Assembly (NCBI RefSeq): GCF_005221385.1
Contig: NZ_CP039904.1
Span: forward strand, 620,001 to 684,000
DNA length: 64,000 bases
Source: Agrobacterium tumefaciens
GTDB lineage: Bacteria; Pseudomonadota; Alphaproteobacteria; Rhizobiales; Rhizobiaceae
Direction: 5' to 3'
Position 1 is the stretch's first letter, and the number at the start of each line of letters is the position of its first letter. The notes under the pieces are model-generated. The model saw only the letters and a program-made list of their open reading frames with translations, was not told the origin of the DNA and did no database searches. Positions 45,207 to 53,740 of this stretch are shown here, one piece after another. Both the position numbers and the translations under genes were made by a program.

Positions 45207-46625
45207 ATGGCGACGGAAAAACTCTTCATCGGCCGCAAGGTTCGCGGCCTTCGCGAAAACGCCCGCGCCACGCAGGCGCAATTTGCCGAACGGCTGGGTA
45301 TCTCCGCAAGTTACCTGAACCAGATCGAGAACAATCAACGCCCGGTTTCCGCCAGCGTTCTGGTGACGCTGGTGGAAAAATTCCAGCTGGACATGGCGGA
45401 ACTGGCGACCGGCGAAAACGACCGGCTGGTTTCCGCCGTGCGCGAGGCGCTGAAAGACCCGCTATTCCTGAATTACGAGCCGGGGCTACAGGAATTGAAG
45501 CTGATTGCCCAGAACGCGCCGGGTTTTGCCCATGCCCTGCTGCGCGCCCATCAGGCTTACCGACAGAACAGCGAACAGCTGGTGCAGCTCGACGACCGGC
45601 TCGGCCGCGGCACCGCGCAGGTGGAAAGAACCCCCTATGAGGAGGTGCGTGACTTCTTCCACTTTGTCGACAATTACGTCGCCGAGATCGACCTTCTGGC
45701 CGAGGAACTGGCGCAGGAACTGGAGATAGAAGGCGGCGAGACCTATGGCATTCTGGCAGCGCATCTGCGCAACTGTTACGGCATCCAGATCACGAGAACC
45801 GAGGCGGCGGGCGGCCTGATCCGGCATTTCGATCCTGCCAGCAAAACCCTCGCCCTCAGCTCCTATATGGCCGCGCCGACCCGCTGCTTTCAGCTTGCAC
45901 TACAGATCGCCCAGCTTCACGCCGGCCCAACGGTGGACAGGGTGCTGGCCGGCGCCGGTTTCCGCAATGCGGAAGCCGCAGAAATCTGTCGTATCGGGCT
46001 GCACAATTATTTCGCCGCAGCCCTCATCCTGCCCTATGGGCAATTTCACCGGGCGGCGCAGGAGCTGCGCCACGATCTCGAGCTTCTGGCCGTTCGTTTC
46101 GGCGCGAGCCTTGAGCAGGTGGCCCACCGGCTGAGCACCTTGCAGCGGCCGGGCATGAAAGGCGTGCCGATCTTTTTTGCCAAGATCGACCGCGCCGGCA
46201 ACATCACCAAACGCCACAGCGCCACACGGCTGCAATTTGCCCGTTTCGGCGCGGCCTGTCCGCTGTGGAACATCCATCAGGCTTTCGAAAGCTCCGACAG
46301 GATCGTGCGGCAGCTGGCAGAAACACCTGATGGCGTGCGCTATCTTTCCATCGCCACCCAGATCGAAAAGGCCGGCGCCGGTTTTAATACCGAGAGGCCG
46401 CGTTACGCTATCGCGCTTGGCTGCGAAATTTCCCATGCGCAGAATTTCGTTTATGCCGATACGCTCGATCTCGGCAATTCAGCCTCCTTCAAACCAATCG
46501 GCATTTCCTGCCGGGTCTGTGAAAGGGTGGATTGTGTGCAGCGCGCCGTACCGCCGCTGAAACGCAAACTGCAATTCGATCATCTTTCGCGTGGAGCATT
46601 GCCCTATAGCATCGCAGATTTTTAG
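45207..46625 (+). CDS. PrpR/RamB/ScfR-family transcriptional regulator
   Basis: 472 aa from ATG 45207. N-terminal Cro/C1 helix-turn-helix (about 7-65): [41 protein letters not shown] central IrrE/ImmA-like region (about 150-280) has [15 protein letters not shown] where active members carry HExxH, so it is catalytically dead. The C-terminal DUF2083-like region contains a Cys in [16 protein letters not shown] and a cluster [20 protein letters not shown]. Mycobacterial PrpR binds acyl-CoA and a [4Fe-4S] cluster through such Cys (established for PrpR; assumed here). It probably controls the divergent pccB and the propionate genes. Confidence 0.87.
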   Translation: MATEKLFIGRKVRGLRENARATQAQFAERLGISASYLNQIENNQRPVSASVLVTLVEKFQLDMAELATGENDRLVSAVREALKDPLFLNYEPGLQELKLIAQNAPGFAHALLRAHQAYRQNSEQLVQLDDRLGRGTAQVERTPYEEVRDFFHFVDNYVAEIDLLAEELAQELEIEGGETYGILAAHLRNCYGIQITRTEAAGGLIRHFDPASKTLALSSYMAAPTRCFQLALQIAQLHAGPTVDRVLAGAGFRNAEAAEICRIGLHNYFAAALILPYGQFHRAAQELRHDLELLAVRFGASLEQVAHRLSTLQRPGMKGVPIFFAKIDRAGNITKRHSATRLQFARFGAACPLWNIHQAFESSDRIVRQLAETPDGVRYLSIATQIEKAGAGFNTERPRYAIALGCEISHAQNFVYADTLDLGNSASFKPIGISCRVCERVDCVQRAVPPLKRKLQFDHLSRGALPYSIADF

Positions 46626-46638
46626 CCTTCAGAGCCGC

Positions 46639-47286
46639 TCAGGGCAGCGGCACCATGGCGCGGCGCATGATGTTGGCATAATAACCCCAGAAAAGCCGGG
46701 CGGCGACGGAGCGCCACGGCGACCAGAGTGTCGCCCGTTCCGCCAGCCATTTCGCTTCCGGCCTCACTTCCAGATCAAGCGCATGCGCCACCGCCGATCT
46801 CAGCGCCACATCCCCCACCGGAAAGATATCCGGATGCCCGCCGCAGAACATCAGATAGACTTCCGCCGTCCACGGGCCGATGCCACGAAGCGCGACCAGT
46901 TCGGAGAGGGCAGTTCCCGCCTCCTTGCGCACCACGCCGTCCAGATCGATCTGCCCTTCCGTGACGGCAAGCGCCAGCCCTTCCAGCGTCATTGCCTTGG
47001 CACGGGAAAGGCCGAATGTGGCGCGTAGCTCCTCCGGTGCGGCCAGATAATTTTCCGCCGTGACCACACCGTCGGTGCCGGCAAGAATTCGCGCCCAGAT
47101 GGCATTGGCGCTGGCGCGCGACACCATCTGCGAGACGATGATATGGGCAAGGCCGGCAAAACCGGGTTCATGGATGCGCAGTTCCAGCGGGCCGGCTTTT
47201 TCGATGACGAGGCTGAGCGCAGGATCGAGGCGGGCCAGATGCTCCAGCCCTTCGTTGATATCATCTATTCTGGTAATGATTTTCAT
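46639..47286 (-). CDS. DNA-3-methyladenine glycosylase II (AlkA-like, HhH-GPD)
   Basis: 215 aa from ATG 47286 (MKIITRID...). The much longer open frame upstream is the antisense of gluQ. It excises alkylated purines in base-excision repair. HhH-GPD motif: LVALRGIGPWTAEVYLMFCG, HPDIFPVGDVALRSAVAHAL, with helix-hairpin-helix LRGIGPWTA and the catalytic Asp in PVGDVAL. FAGLAHIIVSQMVSRASANA is the canonical N-terminal 'IxxQQxS' helix, here with SQMVS. C-terminus WSPWRSVAARLFWGYY. Compact form without the N-terminal AlkA domain. Confidence 0.9.
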   Translation of the reverse strand: MKIITRIDDINEGLEHLARLDPALSLVIEKAGPLELRIHEPGFAGLAHIIVSQMVSRASANAIWARILAGTDGVVTAENYLAAPEELRATFGLSRAKAMTLEGLALAVTEGQIDLDGVVRKEAGTALSELVALRGIGPWTAEVYLMFCGGHPDIFPVGDVALRSAVAHALDLEVRPEAKWLAERATLWSPWRSVAARLFWGYYANIMRRAMVPLP

Positions 47287-47340
47287 CTTCGCATTCCGTA
47301 TCCGCCCCGCCCGCAGCCGGCTGGCGGGGTGCTTTAAAAC

Positions 47341-48240
47341 ATGGCAGAAGAAACCATGCCTTCGCCTCTCCGTCAAAAACCGGTTTACCGATTTGCGCCA
47401 AGTCCCAACGGCCCGCTGCATCTCGGCCATGCGCTTTCCGCCTTCCTGAACCATGATATGGCGCAGGACAATGGCGGCCGCTTCCTCCTGCGTATCGAGG
47501 ATATCGACCAGACGCGCTGCACGCCGGAGCTGGAGCAGGCGATCTATGATGATCTCGGCTGGCTGGGGCTCGCCTGGGAAAATCCTGTCCGACGTCAATC
47601 GGACCATTTCGATGCGTATCGGGTGGCGCTGGACAGGCTGATCGACGCGGGCCTTGCCTATCCTGCCTTTCTGAGCCGTGGAGAAACCAAAGCGATCGTC
47701 AAAGCCTTCGAGGCCGATGGCGGGCTCTGGCCGCGCGATCCGGATGGCGCGCCGCTCTACCCATCGGTGGACCGCGAAATGCCCGAGGCGGAACGGACAA
47801 AACTCCTCGCCTCCGGTCGGCAGCATGCCTGGCGGCTCGATATGGAAAAGGCGATCCGCGCCGCCGGCAGCCCCCTGTTCTGGCAGGAGAGCGGCGATTG
47901 CGAGAGGGGGGAGATCGAGGCCCGACCCGCACTGTGGGGTGATGTGGTGCTGTCTCGTTCCGACGCGCCTTCGAGCTATCATCTGTCCGTTGTGGTTGAT
48001 GATGCGCTGCAGGGCATCACCCATGTGGTGCGCGGCATGGACCTGTTCCACGCAACCGCCATTCACCGGCTTTTGCAGCATTTGCTGGACCTGCCGCAAC
48101 CCGCCTATCACCATCACCGGCTAATCTTGGGCGCGGACGGGCGCAAGCTTTCGAAAAGCGAAGGCAGCACCGGGCTTGCCGCTCTTCGTGCAGAAGGGGA
48201 GACACCCTCAGATATCCGCCGGCTTGTCGGCCTCCTCTAG
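47341..48240 (+). CDS. gluQ: Glutamyl-Q tRNA(Asp) synthetase
   Basis: 299 aa, a truncated class I GluRS-like enzyme that glutamylates queuosine-34 of tRNA(Asp). HIGH motif in RFAPSPNGPLHLGHALSA (about 18-35), GRFLLRIEDIDQTRCTPEL, QSDHFDAYRVALDRLIDAGL, and KMSKS equivalent LGADGRKLSKSEGST. No anticodon-binding domain. The zinc-ligand Cys of E. coli YadB (in the 'Y-x-C-x-C-SR' segment) are missing: here AYPAFLSRGE. The start overlaps no other gene; the 3' end overlaps the convergent YihY gene by 33 bp. Confidence 0.94.
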   Translation: MAEETMPSPLRQKPVYRFAPSPNGPLHLGHALSAFLNHDMAQDNGGRFLLRIEDIDQTRCTPELEQAIYDDLGWLGLAWENPVRRQSDHFDAYRVALDRLIDAGLAYPAFLSRGETKAIVKAFEADGGLWPRDPDGAPLYPSVDREMPEAERTKLLASGRQHAWRLDMEKAIRAAGSPLFWQESGDCERGEIEARPALWGDVVLSRSDAPSSYHLSVVVDDALQGITHVVRGMDLFHATAIHRLLQHLLDLPQPAYHHHRLILGADGRKLSKSEGSTGLAALRAEGETPSDIRRLVGLL

Positions 48241-49125
48241 CGCCCGCTCACGGCGAGCGCCGTTGCCGCCAATATTGCGGCGGATGATCTGCCGCACCTT
48301 GTATTTCATCAGGGCCGCATTCATCTCCGCACCGAGCATGAAGATGACGCCGACCATATAAAGAAACACCAGAACCACCATGACAGAGGCGAGACCGGCA
48401 TAGGTCGCGGCATAATTGGCGAAAGTGGAGAGGTAATAGGCAAAGATCGCCGCGCCGATGACCCAGAAGATCATCGTCAGCAGAATGCCGGGCCAGACGT
48501 CCCAGATGCGCCGCTTGCCGGCCGGAAGCCACAGATGCGCCGCAACCAGCCCCGCGGTCAGCACGACGATGGTGCCGTAAAGGCCGAGGTTGGAAATGGT
48601 GTTCAGTACATCCGTCAGCCACGGAAACCGCTCTTCGGCAAAGGAGGTGGCGACCGGCACGGCCACGAGCACGATGCTGATGCCGGTAAAGACCACCACC
48701 GCGATGAGCACGTAAAGCAGGCTGAGCAGGCGGGTAATGTACCACCAGCGCGTCTCGGTGACGCGATAGGCGCGGTTGAGCGAAATTCTCAACGCCTCGA
48801 CGCCGTTGGACGCAAAATAGGCGGCGGCCAGCACCGAAATCGTCAGCAGCCCGCCGCGCGGAATGGTGAGCACCTGCTGCACCTGCGCCGCAAGCGGCCC
48901 GGCAATCGCTTCCGGCCAGGTGTCGAAAATCAGATGCACCGCCGTTTCGGAAAACTGGTCGGCACCCAGAAAACCGGCCAGAGCCGTGCCGAAGATCAGG
49001 AATGGAAACAGCGCCAGAAGAATGGACAGCGCCATATGGCTTGCCATCGCCCAGCCGTCATCCTCGGCGAAATGGGAATAGGCATCAAAGGCAACCTTGC
49101 CTGCCAGGCGCACTGCGGCAACCAT
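48208..49125 (-). CDS. YihY/BrkB-family inner membrane protein
   Basis: 305 aa from ATG 49125, with GGAGGTGAC directly upstream (near-perfect); the open frame runs much further without signals. UPF0761/BrkB family: FAEDDGWAMASHMALSILLA, FPFLIFGTALAGFLGADQFS, GGLLTISVLAAAYFASNGVE, LRISLNRAYRVTETRWWYIT, and paired C-terminal helices IFAYYLSTFANYAATYAGLA and VLVFLYMVGVIFMLGAEMNA. Six membrane segments. Once misnamed ribonuclease BN; function unproven, sometimes linked to membrane lipid or anion transport. Confidence 0.9.
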   Translation of the reverse strand: MVAAVRLAGKVAFDAYSHFAEDDGWAMASHMALSILLALFPFLIFGTALAGFLGADQFSETAVHLIFDTWPEAIAGPLAAQVQQVLTIPRGGLLTISVLAAAYFASNGVEALRISLNRAYRVTETRWWYITRLLSLLYVLIAVVVFTGISIVLVAVPVATSFAEERFPWLTDVLNTISNLGLYGTIVVLTAGLVAAHLWLPAGKRRIWDVWPGILLTMIFWVIGAAIFAYYLSTFANYAATYAGLASVMVVLVFLYMVGVIFMLGAEMNAALMKYKVRQIIRRNIGGNGARRERALEEADKPADI

Positions 49126-49305
49126 GTCACCTCCATTCATCGGCATTTCATTTGTAACTTCGTCGCGAATATGGGAAATCAGCTTCGCTTTGTACAGCGC
49201 GCCAACCCGTCTTTCGGTTCCCGCCGGGGCACGAATTTTGCGCAATTCAATTTTCACGGGCCGGACTATCAGGCCAGAACACCATTCGGCTTTCCGGAGC
49301 GGCAG

Positions 49306-50139
49306 ATGTCTGAAAAACCCGTCATCATCATCACCGGATGTTCCTCGGGCATCGGCGCTTATTGCGCCGGCGCGCTTCACCGGGACGGCTGGCGGGTCTT
49401 CGCCACGGTGCGGCGCATCGTCGATATGGCCGCCCTCGAAAACCAGGGCATCGAAACCCTGATCATGGACTACACAAAGCCGGAAACCATCGCTGCTCTG
49501 GTAGACACCGTTTCAGCCCGGACCGGCGGCCGCATCGACGCGCTGTTCAATAACGGCGCCTATGGCCAGCCGGGTGCGGTGGAAGATCTGCCGGTGGAGG
49601 CGCTGCGAGCGCAGTTCGAAACCAATGTCTTCGGCTGGCACGATCTGACACGGCGGGTCATTCCCTTCATGCGCAGCCGAGGCGCCGGCCGCATCGTGCA
49701 TTGCTCCTCCATTCTCGGCCTCGTCCCCTATCGGTATCGCGGCGCTTATACCGCTTCGAAATTCGCGATCGAGGGGCTGGGCGTGACGCTGCGCATGGAG
49801 CTTCAGGGCAGCGGCATCCATGTGAGCTTGATTGAGCCTGGTCCGATCACCTCGAAATTCACCGCGACGGCGCTTGCCCATGTCAGGGACAAGATCGATC
49901 TGGAAAATTCGGCCCATGCGGTGGAATATAAACGCCAGCTGGCGCGCATGGATGGTTCAGGCCCCGTCAACCGCCACAAGCTTGGCCCCGAGGCCGTTTT
50001 TGCCGTGCTGAAACACGCCCTGACCGCCGCGAAGCCGAAACCGCATTATCCCGTCACCGTTCCAGCCAAACAGGGGCTGTTGCTGAAACGGCTCTTGCCT
50101 GCCGGACTGTTCTATCGTCTGCTGCGCAGATTCGATTGA
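49306..50139 (+). CDS. Short-chain dehydrogenase/reductase family protein
   Basis: 277 aa from ATG 49306 (GGAG eight bases upstream). Classical SDR: IIITGCSSGIGAYCAGAL (TGxxxGIG), NNGAYGQPGAVEDL (NNAG variant NNGA), IVHCSSILGLVPYRYRGAYT, ASKFAIEGLG (Ser, Tyr-x3-Lys triad), IEPGPITSKFTATAL. Substrate unspecified. It is divergent from YihY and followed, 17 bases later, by the small membrane gene, the cobalamin adenosyltransferase and the rhomboid gene, so it may lead that operon. Confidence 0.9.
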   Translation: MSEKPVIIITGCSSGIGAYCAGALHRDGWRVFATVRRIVDMAALENQGIETLIMDYTKPETIAALVDTVSARTGGRIDALFNNGAYGQPGAVEDLPVEALRAQFETNVFGWHDLTRRVIPFMRSRGAGRIVHCSSILGLVPYRYRGAYTASKFAIEGLGVTLRMELQGSGIHVSLIEPGPITSKFTATALAHVRDKIDLENSAHAVEYKRQLARMDGSGPVNRHKLGPEAVFAVLKHALTAAKPKPHYPVTVPAKQGLLLKRLLPAGLFYRLLRRFD

Positions 50140-50156
50140 GGAGGAGTAACCCCTAA

Positions 50157-50354
50157 ATGTCCGGCTTCACCAGTGTTCTGGCCCTTATCGTCATGGGCCT
50201 TGTCGTCATCGTGCTTATACGTGGCCTTTTCAACATGCTGAAGGGACAGGACGCCAACCGGTCCAACAAGCTGATGCAGCTTCGTCTGCTGTTGCAGGCC
50301 ATCGCCATCGTGCTGATCATGCTGACGCTCTGGCTCACCGGCGGCGGCCGCTGA
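50157..50354 (+). CDS. Small twin-transmembrane protein
   Basis: 65 aa with GAGGAGGAG before the ATG. Two hydrophobic helices: SVLALIVMGLVVIVLIRGLF and LRLLLQAIAIVLIMLTLWL, joined by a basic loop NMLKGQDANRSNKLMQ. It resembles the HIG1/'twin transmembrane' small proteins of alphaproteobacteria (the RSNKLMQ-R loop is typical), which in some relatives associate with respiratory complexes. Stop one base before the adenosyltransferase ATG. Confidence 0.82.
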   Translation: MSGFTSVLALIVMGLVVIVLIRGLFNMLKGQDANRSNKLMQLRLLLQAIAIVLIMLTLWLTGGGR

Positions 50355-50355
50355 C

Positions 50356-50934
50356 ATGGTGAAACTGAACAAGATCTACACCCGCACTGGTGACAAGGGC
50401 ACGACGGCGCTGGTTTCCGGCCCGCGCCGCCTGAAGCACGATCTGCGCGTCGAGGCCTATGGCACGGTGGACGAGACCAATTCGGCCATAGGCATCGCGC
50501 GACAGCACACGAACGGGCTGGAAAAGCTTGATGCCATGCTGTTCCGCATCCAGAACGACCTCTTCGATCTCGGCGCCGATCTCGCCACGCCTGACAGCGG
50601 CGAGCCGCTGTCCTACGAGCCGCTGCGCATCGTCGAAAGCCAGGTTACCCGGCTCGAAAATGAAATCGACGAACTCAACGCGACGCTCGAACCGCTGACA
50701 TCCTTCGTGCTACCGGGCGGTAACGCGGCTGCGGCCAATCTACATCTGGCGCGCACGATCTGCCGCCGGGCGGAAAGGCTGATGGTGGCGCTTTCAGTCA
50801 CCGAGAACGAGATCGTCAGCCCGGCGGCCATCAAATATGCCAACCGCCTGTCCGACTTCCTGTTCGTCGCCGCGCGTTTCGCCAACGACACGGGCAAGGC
50901 CGATATATTATGGGTTCCCGGCAAGAATCGCTAA
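50356..50934 (+). CDS. Cob(I)alamin adenosyltransferase, PduO type
   Basis: 192 aa. It transfers adenosyl from ATP to cob(I)alamin, making coenzyme B12. N-terminal KIYTRTGDKGTTALVSG, with the ATP-binding loop; later VDETNSAIGIARQHT, RIQNDLFDLGADLAT, TSFVLPGGNAAAANLHLART, ICRRAERLMVAL and YANRLSDFLFVAARFAN are all PduO/ATR signatures. The product is the cofactor of the methylmalonyl-CoA mutase in this window. Tight spacing (1 base) to the membrane gene upstream; the rhomboid gene follows by 35 bases. Confidence 0.95.
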   Translation: MVKLNKIYTRTGDKGTTALVSGPRRLKHDLRVEAYGTVDETNSAIGIARQHTNGLEKLDAMLFRIQNDLFDLGADLATPDSGEPLSYEPLRIVESQVTRLENEIDELNATLEPLTSFVLPGGNAAAANLHLARTICRRAERLMVALSVTENEIVSPAAIKYANRLSDFLFVAARFANDTGKADILWVPGKNR

Positions 50935-50969
50935 AAACCTAAGACAATCGCGTAACCAAAGGGCATTCG

Positions 50970-51743
50970 ATGTTCATACCGCTGCACGACGCGAATTCCC
51001 TGAAACACATCCGGCTGCAATATGTCACGATTGGCCTGATCGTCGTCAATGTGCTGGTCTGGCTGTTTACCGGCGTGCTTGCCAGCGACACACAGGCCAA
51101 TGCCGCAGCCCTCGGCCTCGGCTTCATTCCAGCAGTCGTGTTCGATTATGCCTATCTGGAGCCGGCCCTTCAGGTCGTGCCAGATGACCTGACCGTTGTC
51201 ACCTATGCGTTCCTGCACCTCGATTTCTGGCATCTGGCCGGCAACATGCTGTTCCTCTGGGTATTCGGTGACAATGTCGAGGACGCGCTCGGCCATTTCC
51301 GATTCCTGATCTTTTATCTCGCCTGCGCCATCGCCGGTGCGCTGCTGCACGGCTTCGTCGCCCCCACCTCGGAAGGGCCGCTGATCGGCGCGTCGGGCGC
51401 GGTTTCCGGCGTCGTCGCCGCTTATTTCCTGCTGCATCCAAGGGTGCGGGTCTGGGTGCTGGTCTTCATGCGTATTCCGCTTCCCCTGCCCGCCTTCATT
51501 CCGCTGGCGCTGTGGATTGGCCAGCAGTTCCTGATGCTGGCGCTCGGGCTGGAACAAAACGTCTCCTGGGGCGCGCATGTGGGCGGCATATTGGCAGGTG
51601 CCGTCATGGTGCTTTTCATGCGCAGGCGGGGCGTTCCGCTATTCGACCGCACCATTGTTCCGCCGAGGGCGGCGCAGTTCAAGAATCCGTCGCAAACGGC
51701 AGGGTTGTCGCAAATCGAACGGGGCTATGACGGGGGCGGATAA
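50970..51743 (+). CDS. Rhomboid-family intramembrane serine protease
   Basis: 257 aa. Six membrane segments by eye. Family motifs: LHLDFWHLAGNMLFLWVFGD (HxxxN helix 2), GPLIGASGAVSGVVAAYF with catalytic Ser142 in GASG, and QNVSWGAHVGGILAGAVM with catalytic His203. These enzymes cleave transmembrane substrates within the inner membrane. The short C-terminal tail is polar and cytoplasmic or periplasmic. In other alphaproteobacteria its substrates are largely unknown. Confidence 0.94.
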   Translation: MFIPLHDANSLKHIRLQYVTIGLIVVNVLVWLFTGVLASDTQANAAALGLGFIPAVVFDYAYLEPALQVVPDDLTVVTYAFLHLDFWHLAGNMLFLWVFGDNVEDALGHFRFLIFYLACAIAGALLHGFVAPTSEGPLIGASGAVSGVVAAYFLLHPRVRVWVLVFMRIPLPLPAFIPLALWIGQQFLMLALGLEQNVSWGAHVGGILAGAVMVLFMRRRGVPLFDRTIVPPRAAQFKNPSQTAGLSQIERGYDGGG

Positions 51744-51767
51744 GCCCGTGAGGAAGAGATAAAGTAT

Positions 51768-51787
51768 TTACGTTAACGTCAACGTAA
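51768..51787. promoter_or_regulatory. Palindrome upstream of etfB (possible acyl-CoA-pathway operator)
   Basis: TTACGTT, six bases (AACGTC), then AACGTAA: a perfect 7-bp inverted repeat with extra internal ACGT half-sites, about 140 bp upstream of etfB. ACGT-centred palindromes are what I recall for MerR-family LiuR-type regulators of branched-chain acyl-CoA catabolism; this identity is unverified. Confidence 0.5.
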
Positions 51788-51926
51788 GATATGCCTTGCG
51801 TGCATGTGATAATGAACATTGCTCCGTTGTATTTGCGAGAAAAATGCTTATCCATGTCGCCAACCTGTTTTTGGAGGTCCGCGCGGTCTATTCACCAAGC
51901 GGACAGGAGTTTGAGGAAAGCCGCCG

Positions 51927-52673
51927 ATGAAAATCCTTGTCCCCGTTAAACGAGTCGTCGATTACAACGTGAAAATCCGCGTGAAATCGGATGGTTCGGG
52001 TGTCGAGCTTGCCAATGTGAAGATGTCGATGAACCCGTTCGACGAGATCTCGGTGGAAGAGGCGCTTCGTCTGAAGGAAGCCGGCAAGGCCGAAGAGGTT
52101 GTGGTCGTGTCGATCGGCCCGGCCAAGGCGGAAGAAACGCTGCGCACCGCGCTTGCCATGGGTGCAGACCGCGCCATCCTGATCGAGACCGACGAAACGG
52201 TCGAGCCGCTTGCCGTCGCCAAGCTTCTGAAGGGCGTGGCAGAGGCTGAACAGCCCGGTCTCGTTATCGTCGGCAAGCAGGCGATCGACGACGATTCGAA
52301 CCAGACCGGCCAGATGCTGGCAGCCCTTCTCGGCTGGGGCCAGGGCACCTTCGCCTCGAAGGTCGAGCCGTCCGACGGCAAGGTCGCGGTAACGCGTGAA
52401 GTCGATGGCGGCCTGCAGACGGTGGAGCTGAAGCTTCCCGCCGTTGTCACCACCGATCTGCGTCTGAACGAGCCGCGTTATGCTTCGCTGCCGAACATCA
52501 TGAAGGCCAAGAAGAAGCCGCTCGACAAAAAGGCGCCGGCCGATTTCGGCGTCGACGTTTCGCCGCGCCTCAAGGTGCTGAAGACCGAGGAGCCGGCAGG
52601 CCGCAAGGCCGGCATCAAGGTCGGCTCGGTGGCCGAGCTGGTCGAAAAGCTCAAAGCCGACGGCGTCCTCTAA
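51927..52673 (+). CDS. etfB: Electron transfer flavoprotein beta subunit
   Basis: 248 aa with GAGGAAA before the ATG. It holds AMP and, with EtfA, carries electrons from acyl-CoA dehydrogenases to ETF:quinone oxidoreductase. Features: [107 protein letters not shown] and the ETF-beta signature [20 protein letters not shown]. Followed 25 bases later by etfA. Confidence 0.96.
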   Translation: MKILVPVKRVVDYNVKIRVKSDGSGVELANVKMSMNPFDEISVEEALRLKEAGKAEEVVVVSIGPAKAEETLRTALAMGADRAILIETDETVEPLAVAKLLKGVAEAEQPGLVIVGKQAIDDDSNQTGQMLAALLGWGQGTFASKVEPSDGKVAVTREVDGGLQTVELKLPAVVTTDLRLNEPRYASLPNIMKAKKKPLDKKAPADFGVDVSPRLKVLKTEEPAGRKAGIKVGSVAELVEKLKADGVL

Positions 52674-52698
52674 GGTTTCGGAAAAGGGAGATATTCTT

Positions 52699-53628
52699 AT
52701 GGCCATTCTTCTTCTGGCAGAACACGACAACGCAACCCTTTCCGACCTGACGGCAAAGACGCTGACGGCGGCAACGCAGATCGGCGGCGACGTCCACGTG
52801 CTGGTCGCCGGCTCCGGCGCGAAGGGCGCTGCGGATGCAGCGACGAAACTATCCGGCGTTTCCAAGGTGCTCCTTGCCGACGACGCCTCCTATGCCAATG
52901 CGCTGGCCGAGCCGCTGGCGGCGCTGATCATCTCGCTTGCACCTTCCTATGACGTCATCGTCGCACCTGCCACCGCATCTGCCAAGAACGTGCTGCCGCG
53001 CGTGGCGGCGCTTCTCGATGTGGCGCAGGTTTCGGAAATCATCGAAGTGGTTTCGCCTGATACCTTCAAGCGGCCGATCTATGCCGGCAACGCCATCCAG
53101 ACGGTGCAGGCGACTGACGCCAAAAAGGTCATCACCGTGCGCCCGACCGCTTTTGCGGCGGCGGCTGAAGGCGGTTCTGCAGCGGTTGAAACCATCGGCG
53201 CTGCCGAAAACCCGGGCCTCTCCAGCTTCGTTTCCGATGCTCTGGCTTCGTCCGACCGTCCGGAACTGACATCCGCGAAGATCATCATCTCGGGTGGCCG
53301 CGCGCTTGGCTCCTCGGAGAAATTCAAGGAAGTCATTCTTCCCGTTGCCGACAAGCTGGGGGCCGCCGTCGGTGCAAGCCGCGCCGCAGTCGATGCCGGT
53401 TATGCACCGAACGACTGGCAGGTGGGCCAGACCGGCAAGGTGGTTGCACCGCAGCTTTACATCGCCGCCGGCATTTCGGGCGCCATCCAGCATCTGGCCG
53501 GCATGAAGGACTCGAAAGTCATCGTCGCCATTAACAAGGACGAAGAGGCGCCGATCTTCCAGATTGCCGATTACGGCCTCGTCGCCGATCTGTTCGAGGC
53601 GCTGCCCGAACTCGAAAAGGCGCTTTGA
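52699..53628 (+). CDS. etfA: Electron transfer flavoprotein alpha subunit
   Basis: 309 aa with AAGGGAGA before the ATG. N-terminal half: [40 protein letters not shown]-terminal FAD domain: [80 protein letters not shown] and [20 protein letters not shown], the classic ETF-alpha signature. It is the electron acceptor for acyl-CoA dehydrogenases, consistent with neighbouring hbdA and the propionate pathway. Confidence 0.97.
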   Translation: MAILLLAEHDNATLSDLTAKTLTAATQIGGDVHVLVAGSGAKGAADAATKLSGVSKVLLADDASYANALAEPLAALIISLAPSYDVIVAPATASAKNVLPRVAALLDVAQVSEIIEVVSPDTFKRPIYAGNAIQTVQATDAKKVITVRPTAFAAAAEGGSAAVETIGAAENPGLSSFVSDALASSDRPELTSAKIIISGGRALGSSEKFKEVILPVADKLGAAVGASRAAVDAGYAPNDWQVGQTGKVVAPQLYIAAGISGAIQHLAGMKDSKVIVAINKDEEAPIFQIADYGLVADLFEALPELEKAL

Positions 53629-53644
53629 TTTTAACCAGCCAACC

Positions 53645-53675
53645 AAGGCGGCGCGTTTTTTGAACGCGCCGCCTT
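53645..53675 (+). terminator. Rho-independent terminator after etfA
   Basis: 13-bp perfect stem AAGGCGGCGCGTT / AACGCGCCGCCTT, loop TTTTG, followed by CTCTTTT, 16 bases after the etfA stop. Some read-through to hbdA is possible. Confidence 0.85.
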
Positions 53676-53740
53676 CTCTTTTCCGGCGATATGCGTAACA
53701 TCGCCGACAATGACGCAGACCAGCCACAGGAGAACAGCAT

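Noticed and set aside
47287..48117. N-terminal extension of the AlkA-like protein to 492 codons
   Set aside because: The extension is the antisense of gluQ. The alkA homologue begins at ATG 47286 with family-like sequence.
48535..49305. Long N-terminal extension of the SDR gene
   Set aside because: It reads antisense through YihY; the SDR fold starts at ATG 49306 with a good ribosome-binding site.
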